Shown: in pieces, positions 9,276 through 16,555 of the stretch
How the letters are laid out: each line of letters begins with the position of its first letter
Position numbering within the stretch: the first letter of the stretch is position 1
Source: Flavobacterium sp.
Lineage (GTDB): Bacteria; Bacteroidota; Bacteroidia; Flavobacteriales; Flavobacteriaceae
Direction of reading: 5' to 3'
NCBI RefSeq assembly: GCF_027490375.1
Contig: NZ_JAIXYH010000069.1
Location: 20,328-84,327 of the forward strand
DNA length: 64,000 nt
The notes under the pieces: model-generated
Told to the model about the DNA's origin: nothing
What the model saw: only the letters and a program-made list of their open reading frames with translations
Database searches by the model: none
Position numbers and translations under genes: made by a program

Positions 9276-9761
9276 TTATTGAGTCATGTCGTACTTATCC
9301 AGGTCACGACCATAACCTGATTTTATGATTTCGGTTACAGTCATTCCCATTTTCTCATAAAATGAATAGGTGTGTTGACTTGTACCAAGTACCATAATGT
9401 GATTTGGGCATTCTTTTTCGATAATTTCCTTGCGGTAATTATAAAGTGCTGTTCCGTAACCTTGTTTGTGAAAATTAGCATGAATCATTCCCCAAGCTAA
9501 TCGAGCTTCCTTTTTGTCTTTTTCTATATAAAACCCACCGCAGCCAACAATGCCAGACTCAGGCAGTTCAAGCACGTAATAAGCGTCTTTTTCCGAGTTA
9601 GTATAGGTCGGACTTTGGTATATCGCGCCCGTACCGCCCTGATGGTCTAACCAATTAACAAATAGGCTCAATTCACTTTTGTCGAAAAATTTAGGATAAT
9701 TGCTTTGAAATATCGCAATGCACTGTTCTTTGTCCTCTGGTATATATTTTCGTAAAATCAT
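9276..9761 (-). CDS. GNAT family N-acetyltransferase
   Basis: 161 residues from ATG 9761; a GTG lies immediately upstream at 9764. It shows the GNAT fold: N-terminal ILRKYIPEDKEQCIAIFQSN, central strands YYVLELPESGIVGCGGFYIE and ARLAWGMIHANFHKQGYGTA. The acetyl-CoA loop is Q/RxxGxG-like (KQGYGTAL), followed by the Y-containing C-terminal region HTYSFYEKMGM. Substrate cannot be predicted. GNAT genes are among the most common passengers of cassette arrays and accessory islands, which fits the surroundings. Confidence 0.85.
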   Translation of the reverse strand: MILRKYIPEDKEQCIAIFQSNYPKFFDKSELSLFVNWLDHQGGTGAIYQSPTYTNSEKDAYYVLELPESGIVGCGGFYIEKDKKEARLAWGMIHANFHKQGYGTALYNYRKEIIEKECPNHIMVLGTSQHTYSFYEKMGMTVTEIIKSGYGRDLDKYDMTQ

Positions 9762-9867
9762 CACTTTCTGGTTGCAGGTTTTTTGTGTAACTAAAATTCG
9801 TTTGGCCTTGTACTTTTAAGTTTTGGGCAGTAGCCGACTCTGCCTCACAAAGCGACCATTGCTATTT

Positions 9868-9936
9868 CTTACTAAGATAACTGTTTTTTGCTTCCTACCG
9901 TTCGGTACGCTTGAAGCGTGAAAGCAAAAGAAAGCG
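9868..9936. repeat. Hairpin block H, copy 1
   Basis: Stretch with TAAGATAA, TTTTTTGCTTC, CGTTCGGTACGCTTGAAGCG and GTGAAAGCAAAAG. The TTTTGCTTC/GAAAGCAAAA arms can pair around a GC-rich inner stem. Other copies are at 10676-10740, 11361-11423, 12250-12312 and, weaker, 42397-42457, always between two minus-strand accessory genes. Confidence 0.7.
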
Positions 9937-9957
9937 CTTTTAAAACGATTTAAGGAA

Positions 9958-10034
9958 GGGCGGTTTTGGTAGTTATTTTGAAGATGTGGTTTTTGAGTGG
10001 GGTGTGTAAGGGTTACGCTTGTTAGCGGTAGTTG
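9958..10034. repeat. Cassette 3'-boundary block T, copy 2
   Basis: Copy of the block at 7671-7743 (GGTAGTTATTTTGAA, TTTTTGAGTGGGG, GGGTTACGC) ending in GTTAGCGGTAGTTG, immediately followed by the stop codon of the parE pseudogene at 10035. The same GTTRGCGGTAGTT sequence abuts the restored stop of abiF at 44391. Confidence 0.7.
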
Positions 10035-10334
10035 CTATTTTATTTTTAGGTTGTCTGGGTTTTGTCTGTTGTCTCACAGTGTGTGAATTATAATTTGGTT
10101 TTGGTTAAATTCATAGAATAATATGAAGTTTTCAATGATTAATCCACGAACAGATTCTATTTCTGTTTTAATTCCGATTTCAGGTTGTTTTTTTAGAATT
10201 AAAATTTCTTCAATTAGTCTTTTGTATAGTTTAAGAGAATAGGCCTTGCTTTTATTTCTTTGAGTATAGAACTCCATAATGTCAAGGAGTTTATTAGTTG
10301 CATTTCTTGACTAAATTATTTTGCGCTTGCCCAT
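10035..10334 (-). pseudogene. ParE/RelE-type toxin gene inactivated by two nonsense codons
   Basis: A full-length 99-codon frame starts at ATG 10334, overlapping the last codons of the antitoxin, and ends at TAG 10035. Its translation, MGKRKII*SRNATNKLL...IIIHTL*DNRQNPDNLKIK, follows the RelE/ParE toxin pattern, with EFYTQRNKSKAYS, KKQPEIGIKT and RGLIIENFILFYE in between. Codon 8 is TAG (10311-10313) and codon 87 is TGA (10074-10076). Both positions are Trp in relatives I know (IIWS and HTxWD), so TGG changed to TAG and TGA. Internal re-initiation at ATG 10277 could give only a 67-residue fragment lacking both ends. It is therefore most likely a dead toxin beside an intact antitoxin. Confidence 0.85.
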
Positions 10335-10552
10335 TTTGCAACTTTCTTGTCTAGCGTTTTCTGGTCCATAAATAAACTTTCCTGCATTTCTTTCTTTGAT
10401 TGCATAATTTCTTGTCTTTGGTCTTCGGTTAACATTAGCACTTCTGCGTCTGTTTTTGAGTCAAGAATTGTTTTAAGAGCCTTAAGAAATGAAACATCGT
10501 TAATCTCGGATATTCTATGCACTAATAGTTTTTTTAGTTGAATTGCTGTCAT
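10316..10552 (-). CDS. Antitoxin of a ParE/RelE-type toxin/antitoxin module
   Basis: 78 residues from ATG 10552 (MTAIQLKKLLVHRISEINDV). Small, helical and charged, with an acidic central part (DSKTDAEVLMLTEDQRQEI) and a C-terminal segment (MDQKTLDKKVAKWASAK) typical of flavobacterial antitoxins that partner RelE/ParE toxins. A longer upstream frame exists, but this ATG gives the usual family length. Its 3' end overlaps the start of the toxin frame (AAATGGG), the normal coupling in such modules. Because the toxin is broken, it may now be a solitary antitoxin. Confidence 0.7.
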   Translation of the reverse strand: MTAIQLKKLLVHRISEINDVSFLKALKTILDSKTDAEVLMLTEDQRQEIMQSKKEMQESLFMDQKTLDKKVAKWASAK

Positions 10553-10621
10553 GTTTTCTATTTCTAGTTGCACGAATTTACAAAATATTTCCGGTCTTAT
10601 GTGCTGTGCGGTGCAATTATT

Positions 10622-10773
10622 GCTAACGTTCCTTCGATAGCCTACTTTGGCGATACAACGAAACAATTATTCTCTCACTAAGATAAACGTTTTTTGCTTC
10701 GAAACGTTCGCTACGCTTGGAGCGTGAAAGCAAAACGCCTGCTTTGCAATTACCTGCCATAGCGGCTGTTACC
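10622..10773. repeat. attC-like intergenic fold between inverted GCTAAC/GTTACC hexamers
   Basis: About 152 bp bounded on the plus strand by GCTAAC (10622-10627) and GTTACC (10768-10773), with hairpin block H (10676-10740: TAAGATAAACG, TTTTTTGCTTC, GCGTGAAAGCAAAACGCC) at its centre. The right hexamer starts 17 nt from the stop codon at 10785. This is the layout of a large attC site; assignment as a recombination site is inference. Confidence 0.5.
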
Positions 10774-10784
10774 AGCTGGCAAGT

Positions 10785-11276
10785 TTAAATGAAATCAGTG
10801 TCAGATAATATTAACCAATTATTACCTTCTCCATTAATGTCAATATGCCCAGAGCTTTGATGAAATTTCTTTATGGTTTTTTTGTCACACGGTGAATATA
10901 TTATTTGAACGCTGTTTAATTTTCTGACGTTATAACCTGATTTCACGTTGAATATAAAAGTTATCTTTTCAACGCAATCCAATTCTTCACCACAACTAAT
11001 CTCCACACTTTCGATTCCAATTGCATCTAACTTCTGTTGATACTCTTTTGTAACCTTTTTGGATAGTTCTGTTAAATTTGGTTTCTCTTTAGTACACAGA
11101 TATTTTGAGTTTATATTCTTAATTAGTTCTTCAAATTGGCTCCTGTTTTCTGCAAACTCTTCAGAATTTTGCTTGAATAGTTTCTCATAATTTGGATTTG
11201 TCCAATCGTAAATAAACCACGCAATGATAATTCCCAATATTATGTAAGCTATGAAGACTACTTTCTGAATTTTCAT
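10785..11276 (-). CDS. Hypothetical membrane-anchored protein
   Basis: 163 residues: N-terminal TM anchor (VVFIAYIILGIIIAWFIY), then a long charged amphipathic region (residues 30-80) and a C-terminal beta-rich part with four cysteines (C62, C95, C101, C129 by my count). It is probably anchored in the inner membrane with its domain in the periplasm. No family recognised. It stands alone between two cassette-type intergenic repeats. Confidence 0.6.
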   Translation of the reverse strand: MKIQKVVFIAYIILGIIIAWFIYDWTNPNYEKLFKQNSEEFAENRSQFEELIKNINSKYLCTKEKPNLTELSKKVTKEYQQKLDAIGIESVEISCGEELDCVEKITFIFNVKSGYNVRKLNSVQIIYSPCDKKTIKKFHQSSGHIDINGEGNNWLILSDTDFI

Positions 11277-11304
11277 TTTTTAGTTATGGTTGTGATTGCC
11301 TCCT

Positions 11305-11464
11305 GATGACGTTCTCTCGCCAACCAACTATGGCTCGCCTAGCGAACACGTTTATTTCTTCCTAAGATAAACATTTATTGAGTTGAAACGTTAGTGCCGC
11401 TTGAATCGTGAAAGCAAAATGCCAAACTAGCACATTCGAGTCATAGTGGCTAGCGTCTGTTAGC
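11305..11464. repeat. attC-like intergenic fold between GATGAC and GTTAGC
   Basis: About 160 bp with hairpin block H at 11361-11423 (TAAGATAAACATTTATTGAG, ATCGTGAAAGCAAAATGCC) in the middle. The right hexamer GTTAGC (11459-11464) starts 14 nt from the higA stop at 11473. The left boundary GAACGTCATC on the coding strand corresponds to GAACGTTAGC in neighbouring copies. Confidence 0.45.
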
Positions 11465-11472
11465 AAATGTAG

Positions 11473-11763
11473 CTATAGTTCAATTTGAATTTTCACTTTT
11501 CCACCCAAACCTTTTTCAACAATATCGTACAAGGTTTTTAGCGTTAAATTACTTCCGTTATTTTCAATTCTAGAAATATATTCTCTTTTTTTGTCAACTA
11601 AATCTCCAAGTTCTGTTTGAGTAAGCTGTTTCTCTTCACGAGCTTTTTTTAAGAGTAAACCAATTTTAAAACCTTGGAAATCTCTTTCAAGTTCATCACG
11701 CCTTTGGGTACCTTTTTCACCGTAAACATTGTTTTTAATTTCTTTCCAGCTTTTAGTTTCCAT
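11473..11763 (-). CDS. higA: HigA-type antitoxin (XRE-family HTH)
   Basis: 96 residues. The C-terminal two thirds is an XRE helix-turn-helix (LLKKAREEKQLTQTELGDLV, DKKREYISRIENNG), with a KTLYDIVEKGLGGKVKIQIEL tail. The N-terminal KSWKEIKNNVYGEKGTQRRDELE extension is typical of Bacteroidota HigA. It lies 2 nt downstream of the toxin gene, the reversed toxin-first order that defines higBA. It should bind the toxin and, through the HTH, repress its own promoter. Confidence 0.85.
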   Translation of the reverse strand: METKSWKEIKNNVYGEKGTQRRDELERDFQGFKIGLLLKKAREEKQLTQTELGDLVDKKREYISRIENNGSNLTLKTLYDIVEKGLGGKVKIQIEL

Positions 11764-11765
11764 AG

Positions 11766-12110
11766 TTATTTAGCTTTTTTTTCTGCGTAATATTTAGTCA
11801 TTAATTTCAGCGCTTTGTCCAGTTCATTTTTAGGTGTCTTTTGCGTTTTCTTTTGAAAACCATTGAGAAGAATCACAAGCTTTCCATGGTCAAAGAAGCA
11901 AAATACGCGCCAAATGTTTGAGCTGAGTTGAATTCTAGCTTCGTACAGTCCATTTGTTCCTTCAAGAGATTTCAAATAATTTGAAGGAACTCTTTCTAGG
12001 GTTTCAATTGCTTGAATAATCTTAAAAATCTTATCCTGAACTTTTGTTGGCTGTGCAAGGAGGAAATCTTCAAAATGATTCTCATAGGCTATGACTTCGC
12101 GCACTTTCAT
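11766..12110 (-). CDS. higB: HigB-type toxin (RelE superfamily mRNA interferase)
   Basis: 114 residues, intact. Phage-derived Gp49-like/HigB pattern: YLKSLEGTNGLYEARIQ, NIWRVFCFFDHGKLVILLNG, GFQKKTQKTPKNELDKALKL. Family members cleave mRNA on the ribosome; catalytic assignment here is from homology only. The stop is 2 nt before the higA ATG. A perfect palindrome GTAACTT-AA-AAGTTAC lies 10 nt upstream of the start and probably carries the HigA operator. The locus at 49598-50235 is a paralogous but broken copy. Confidence 0.88.
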   Translation of the reverse strand: MKVREVIAYENHFEDFLLAQPTKVQDKIFKIIQAIETLERVPSNYLKSLEGTNGLYEARIQLSSNIWRVFCFFDHGKLVILLNGFQKKTQKTPKNELDKALKLMTKYYAEKKAK

Positions 12111-12119
12111 TTTTCAAAG

Positions 12120-12135
12120 GTAACTTAAAAGTTAC
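12120..12135. promoter_or_regulatory. Palindromic operator upstream of higBA
   Basis: Perfect inverted repeat GTAACTT/AAGTTAC with a 2-nt AA spacer, 10 nt before the higB start codon, where an autoregulating HigA would bind. The second higBA locus has an analogous near-palindrome at 50253-50270. Confidence 0.55.
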
Positions 12136-12194
12136 ATAAATTCCAAATGTTATCCAGATTACTATCAGGTTTTTTTGGAGGAAACGCTATATCT

Positions 12195-12786
12195 GCTAAC
12201 GTTCTGCTACCATTCGACTGTTGCAAACTATGCGTGAGGCATTTCTTCCACTAAGATAAACGTTTTTTGCTTCGGACTGATTGCTTCTCTCGGGTCGTGA
12301 AAGCAAAACGCCATTTTTGTAAATTCGAGACACAGCAGCTAACGGCTGTACCTGTTGCACAACGTAAAAATAAACATACATCCTTGTAACCGATAGCTAT
12401 CGGTTTTGCAGTAATCTTAGTATTTTTAGTCATGCAAGAAAAAAGAATTTTCAGCCGCAATTGTTTAGCTCGGGTTAACTTGATTGACCTTTTTTAACTG
12501 ATGGCGAGTTTAATCTATAATCTCAAAAAATACCTGAACTTCATTATCAAAAAAACGTTGGTTCAAGTTGTTGTTGCATCTGAAAAAACAATGAAACAAC
12601 GCGCTTCTTCGAAAACGGCAATTCACCGACTAAAAAGAAGCGTTTTTATGCCTTTCAAAATATAAGGGTTTGCTCCACGAGCTTCACACAACAACTGCTT
12701 TAAACGGCTAATTTGATGTCGTTTTAGCTGCACAAATCAACGTTTTTGAGCAGAAAGGGAGTTGTGCAACGGTTACGGCTGTTAAA
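12195..12786. repeat. Composite gene-free intergenic region with two cassette-type boundaries
   Basis: This gap between higB and the CxxC gene (12111-12794) holds no credible gene. Landmarks are GCTAACGTTCTGC (12195), hairpin block H (12250-12312), GCTAACGGCTGTACC then TTGCACAACG (12338-12362), a hairpin CGCTTCTT/AAGAAGCG followed by T5 (12602-12647), and the inverted arm GTTGTGCAACGGTTACGGCT then GTTAAAGGC (12761-12789). GTTAAA starts 14 nt before the stop at 12795. The TTGCACAAC/GTTGTGCAA arms are inverted and about 400 bp apart, as if an orf-less or decayed unit lay between them. Confidence 0.5.
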
Positions 12787-12794
12787 GGCAGTAC

Positions 12795-12998
12795 TTAGAT
12801 TTTTCTACCACAACTTCCACAATATTCTGGTGCAACAGCAAAGGATTTAGTTAAAAAATCGCTTGAATTTATAATACGGTTAAATGTAAGATCTTTGTCA
12901 AGTGAATCTAAAATCTTTAAGGTTTTTTTATCATCTTCATCTTTGTAAAGTTTGTTTTCGATTTCTTTTTTGACTTGTTGCAATTTTAATGTAAGCAT
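12795..12998 (-). CDS. Small CxxC zinc-ribbon-like protein, copy 2
   Basis: 67 residues. The N-terminal helical half is charged (LKLQQVKKEIENKLYKDEDD), and the C-terminus ends in SFAVAPEYCGSCGRKI, with a CxxC pair that could bind metal as half a zinc site or in a dimer. It is clearly paralogous to the gene at 13789-13989 (matching SFAVA-x-x-x-C-x-x-C-G-x-x end and length). Its start lies 12 nt after the stop of the membrane-protein gene, so the three genes form one operon. Function unknown. Confidence 0.6.
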   Translation of the reverse strand: MLTLKLQQVKKEIENKLYKDEDDKKTLKILDSLDKDLTFNRIINSSDFLTKSFAVAPEYCGSCGRKI

Positions 12999-13010
12999 GA
13001 TATTTAGTTT

Positions 13011-13787
13011 TTAAAGTGATTCAAATAATGATGTTGCTTTTTTTGTTAATTTTTGTCCAATAAGTTTTTCACTCAATCCTAGAAATACACCAAATATTAT
13101 CGCCGTAAACGAATCTGTCGTTATAGACTTTGTCGATATTTTACCAATTTCAAGAACTATGGCTTCTTTGTAAAATAGCAAAGAAAACATTAAAGCCATT
13201 ACGCCAACAAAAATTAGCCGAATAACTGGTTCTAGTCTGTCTTCTTCAATTGTTGTTAATTCTTCAAACGTCAGTACAGTCTTTCGGGCACCAAAGGATA
13301 ACCAAACTCCAATCAAACTTGCACACCAAACAAATAGAAAATTTGAGAAAGTACTAAGATTGTTTATGATGTCGTAATTTTTAAAATAGTAGATTGTTTT
13401 TATAGTTAAAGCTACAATAAGAATTGGAAGTCCAAGATAGGCAGCTTTCAAACCTAATGTTTTGAAATAAGTGTTTTTAACTTCTCCAGACTTTTTATCA
13501 ATTATTTCTGCTTTCAATTGTTGTAAAGCATTAAAAGAAATTGTGGGTTGAGCGTTCTCTTCTGGGACCAAACCTGCCTGAGCAAGTGTTAAAAGTTGAG
13601 AAAAATAATGTTGAAGTTCTATGGGTGTATTCTCAAATAGTTTTCTAACAACCACTAAAGTCTTTTCAATTTCTAAATGAAGTTTTTGCTGATTTTCACT
13701 TACTTGGCTTATACTTGGTTTTACCGAAAATATAATATCATTCGGAATCGCTTCATTCTTTACAACAATATAACAACCTTTTTCCAT
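13011..13787 (-). CDS. Hypothetical multi-TM protein between two CxxC genes
   Basis: 258 residues from ATG 13787, chosen because it lies 1 nt after the stop of the upstream CxxC gene (coupling); a longer frame extends into that gene. About 120 N-terminal soluble, mainly helical residues (ISQVSENQQKLHLEIEKTLV) precede four to five TM helices (AAYLGLPILIVALTI, LFVWCASLIGVWLSFGA, IRLIFVGVMALMFSLLF, FTAIIFGVFLGLSEKLIG). No family recognised. Sensor-like soluble part plus membrane part, small metal-binding partners and a neighbouring defence system make a membrane-effector role conceivable, but this is speculation. Confidence 0.6.
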   Translation of the reverse strand: MEKGCYIVVKNEAIPNDIIFSVKPSISQVSENQQKLHLEIEKTLVVVRKLFENTPIELQHYFSQLLTLAQAGLVPEENAQPTISFNALQQLKAEIIDKKSGEVKNTYFKTLGLKAAYLGLPILIVALTIKTIYYFKNYDIINNLSTFSNFLFVWCASLIGVWLSFGARKTVLTFEELTTIEEDRLEPVIRLIFVGVMALMFSLLFYKEAIVLEIGKISTKSITTDSFTAIIFGVFLGLSEKLIGQKLTKKATSLFESL

Positions 13788-13788
13788 T

Positions 13789-13989
13789 TTACATGTTTTT
13801 ACCGCAATTTGGGCAAGTACTACTTGCAACTGCAAATGATTCAAAAATCTTTTCTTGAAATATGTATCCCTCGAATGTATAGTTTTTTTCTACAAAATTC
13901 AATTCATTTAAAAGTTGTTTCTGTTTATCATCTAATTTAGGAAGATTTGACAAATGTTCTTTGATTGATTTTAATTGTTTAGGTAACAT
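13789..13989 (-). CDS. Small CxxC zinc-ribbon-like protein, copy 1
   Basis: 66 residues, first gene of the three-gene operon. A charged helical N-terminus (LKSIKEHLSNLPKLDDKQKQ) is followed by SFAVASSTCPNCGKNM with one CxxC pair at the extreme C-terminus. Paralogue of 12795-12998. The stop (13789) and the ATG of the membrane protein (13787) are nearly contiguous. Cassette-like sequences (CTAGTGGCAAT on the coding strand) lie about 60 nt upstream. Confidence 0.6.
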   Translation of the reverse strand: MLPKQLKSIKEHLSNLPKLDDKQKQLLNELNFVEKNYTFEGYIFQEKIFESFAVASSTCPNCGKNM

Positions 13990-14206
13990 ACAATTATTGA
14001 TTTAGTTAATATTTTTCTGTGTTTACGTGTGTTGCAGCTGTATTGCCACTAGCGGTTCTCAGCTATACGCAGTCAGGGCATTTAACCACTGAACTTCCTA
14101 TAAAAATCTGTACTTTATTCTTACCGCTTTCCAGTACTATGAAGCACGAAATCCATGCCTGCCTGAGATGATGTTGGGTGCTGGCTTTTTTGTCAAGTTG
14201 TCAGTT

Positions 14207-16555
14207 TTACTCCTCAATTATTTTCTTTATTTTTTTGTAAATCGATTTTTCATAACTGTCGAAACTATTAAAAATTTCCTTACTTGTGGCAATGTTGTTA
14301 GAATCATAGTAGTCAATTATTCTCTGCGGCACACCATAGTCACTTGCAATTCTTGCCTCTTCACTAAATGCGTTATACTCTAATTTAATGAGTAGTTTGT
14401 CAATGCCATTTACCTCTTCAAAATTAATGCCGTACGTATAAGAGAACCAAAACTTATACATCAAATTAAAAACACCTAAAAACTTTACCAACTGATATTT
14501 ATAAGTGTTAAATATTAGTGTTGATGTCTTTCTCATTGCAGTATTCACTGCATTTTTATTTCCGGCGCTTCTTTCTGAATGCAAGTAAAACCGATAAACA
14601 CCCTGAAATCCATATTTTACATAACTATTTAATGAAGCATACAAAATAGAGTATGAATTTGGAGAATAATTGTCTTTAAATTTATTTTCAATTAAAGCTC
14701 TTAGATTTTCATTTTCTACAAATTCAAATATCAGGTCTAATATTACTTGGAAACCATCTTTATCAATACTAAGGTTAGGAGAGTTCAATCTCGAAATTAG
14801 TCTTCTGATTCGCACATGATAAACCTGTGGGAGGCCTCTAATTTTATCAAACATTTTAACTTTATCACGCCTACTTATTACTTTGAATTGAGAAATAATC
14901 TCGTCTGGAATGCCTCTTTCAATTTGAAGTGCCTTTATTTCTTCTAAACGCTGTTTGCTTCTGTCATCTAAAAATTGTGGTGGGGTCATTTCATCATCAA
15001 TTTCTTTTCTGTTGTCAGAATTTTGATAATTTGTATGTTCAATTTGGTTGCCTGTTTTATTAATAACATCTAAGAATTCCTTGTCCAAAGAAATTACTCG
15101 ACCTTTATAATGTTCCATAAATCGACCTGCTCTACCTGCAATATTTTTTGCATCAAATGTTAATAATGGTTTCCCATTTTTTCCTGCTCCTTTCTCGCTT
15201 TTGTAAACAATCATATTTTTTGCGGTGGTATTTACACCTTCGGTAATAGTAGTAGTGGAGGTTAGAATGTTAATTCCTGATTGAGGAGTATTAAAAAGGT
15301 TAACTATTTCCTTTTGGATATATTTTGGAACTACTCCGTGATGAACACCAATTCCTTTTTCAAGAGATTTTATTACAACCCAATCATTATCATATCTACT
15401 TTTCAAGTGTTCCAAAAAAGATGAAAAATAATTTGAGTCTATATTTACTCTTTCATATTCTGTTGCTACTTTTTCAGCATTTGCTTGTGTGTTGCAATAA
15501 ACTATTACGTTTTCATCTTTTAGAAGAAGTCGATTAATAATTTCTTGTATTCTGGCCTTTTTAGTTGTTTTTCTACTAAAGTCAAATTCAATTCCATCAA
15601 TGTTTATTTTCCCCTTTTCTGATTCAATTTCATTTTTACTGACCTTGACTATTTCGTATTGGTTTCTTAAAAGTTTAGTAATCTGAAAGTCAGACAAGAA
15701 TAAGTCAAAAGAAGGATTGTAATTTGGGGATTCTGGCTCAAAAATTTCAATATATGGCCCCGCTAATAGCAAGTCTACATCTAAGAATCTTGACATTCCA
15801 TAAAATATTGCCATTCTGTATGCAACATCTCTTTCGTTCTCTTTTGCCTCATTGTCAATTATATAACCGTTATCTATCTTATAAACTTCATCAACAAATA
15901 TAAAATCAAGTGTTATGTTAAAATTCGGTTTGTCTAGAAATGATAGAAATCTTTCTGGTGTAAAAATGAAAATATTTGTCTCGCCATAATCATTGTCTAT
16001 ATCACTAAGAGTATGGATTTTATATTCTATTGGAAACTTTATTTTTCCCTCTTTGATTTTAGATAAATTCTCGGTCAACAAGGCTATACTAGGGAAAATG
16101 AGTGCAATATTTTTATACTGCATTTTCTTTATTACCTCATAAACTAGGTGTGTCTTGCCAAATGAAGTTGAAGCAGAAAGGAAAAATCTATTTTTTTGAC
16201 CTTCAAAAAATAGATTAAGAATTTCCATTTGATACTGATGAAGTTTTGAGTTGTCATCTGTATATAATGAACATTCATACAACAAAGAGGAAAGTGTATT
16301 CAAACCAATATTCTCGTCATCTATAGATGAGTTGTATGCAGCATTGAATTTGTCAAGTATATCGTAGTAATGCGGAACCCCTGCTTTATTTGATAAATAA
16401 AGTAAAAACCGTTTGTCTGAATCATCAAGCTCTTCATCTTTGATAAAATCAAAAAAGTCACAAACTTTGTCAAGCAAATCGTGAGAAGCCAAATTTCCGT
16501 TATTGAAGGAGTTTAAAGCCTTTACAACATCAAGGGTTCTTTCTTGTCTATCCAT
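14207..16555 (-). CDS. hamB: Hachiman defence system helicase HamB
   Basis: 782 residues, SF2 helicase. Walker A-like SASTSFGKT at 127-135, motif II VDEVYK at 221-226, motif Ia-like FPSIALLTENL near 155-164, VYCNTQANA at 352-360, GVHHGVVP at 403-410, TSTTTITEGVN at 432-442, and motif VI AGRAGR at 473-478. The C-terminal 300 residues are helical and family-specific. In Hachiman, HamB senses DNA and restrains the HamA nuclease, and the pair protects against phage. The start ATG overlaps the end of hamA by 34 nt, so the two are co-translated. Size and partner fit Hachiman well. Confidence 0.85.
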   Translation of the reverse strand: MDRQERTLDVVKALNSFNNGNLASHDLLDKVCDFFDFIKDEELDDSDKRFLLYLSNKAGVPHYYDILDKFNAAYNSSIDDENIGLNTLSSLLYECSLYTDDNSKLHQYQMEILNLFFEGQKNRFFLSASTSFGKTHLVYEVIKKMQYKNIALIFPSIALLTENLSKIKEGKIKFPIEYKIHTLSDIDNDYGETNIFIFTPERFLSFLDKPNFNITLDFIFVDEVYKIDNGYIIDNEAKENERDVAYRMAIFYGMSRFLDVDLLLAGPYIEIFEPESPNYNPSFDLFLSDFQITKLLRNQYEIVKVSKNEIESEKGKINIDGIEFDFSRKTTKKARIQEIINRLLLKDENVIVYCNTQANAEKVATEYERVNIDSNYFSSFLEHLKSRYDNDWVVIKSLEKGIGVHHGVVPKYIQKEIVNLFNTPQSGINILTSTTTITEGVNTTAKNMIVYKSEKGAGKNGKPLLTFDAKNIAGRAGRFMEHYKGRVISLDKEFLDVINKTGNQIEHTNYQNSDNRKEIDDEMTPPQFLDDRSKQRLEEIKALQIERGIPDEIISQFKVISRRDKVKMFDKIRGLPQVYHVRIRRLISRLNSPNLSIDKDGFQVILDLIFEFVENENLRALIENKFKDNYSPNSYSILYASLNSYVKYGFQGVYRFYLHSERSAGNKNAVNTAMRKTSTLIFNTYKYQLVKFLGVFNLMYKFWFSYTYGINFEEVNGIDKLLIKLEYNAFSEEARIASDYGVPQRIIDYYDSNNIATSKEIFNSFDSYEKSIYKKIKKIIEE

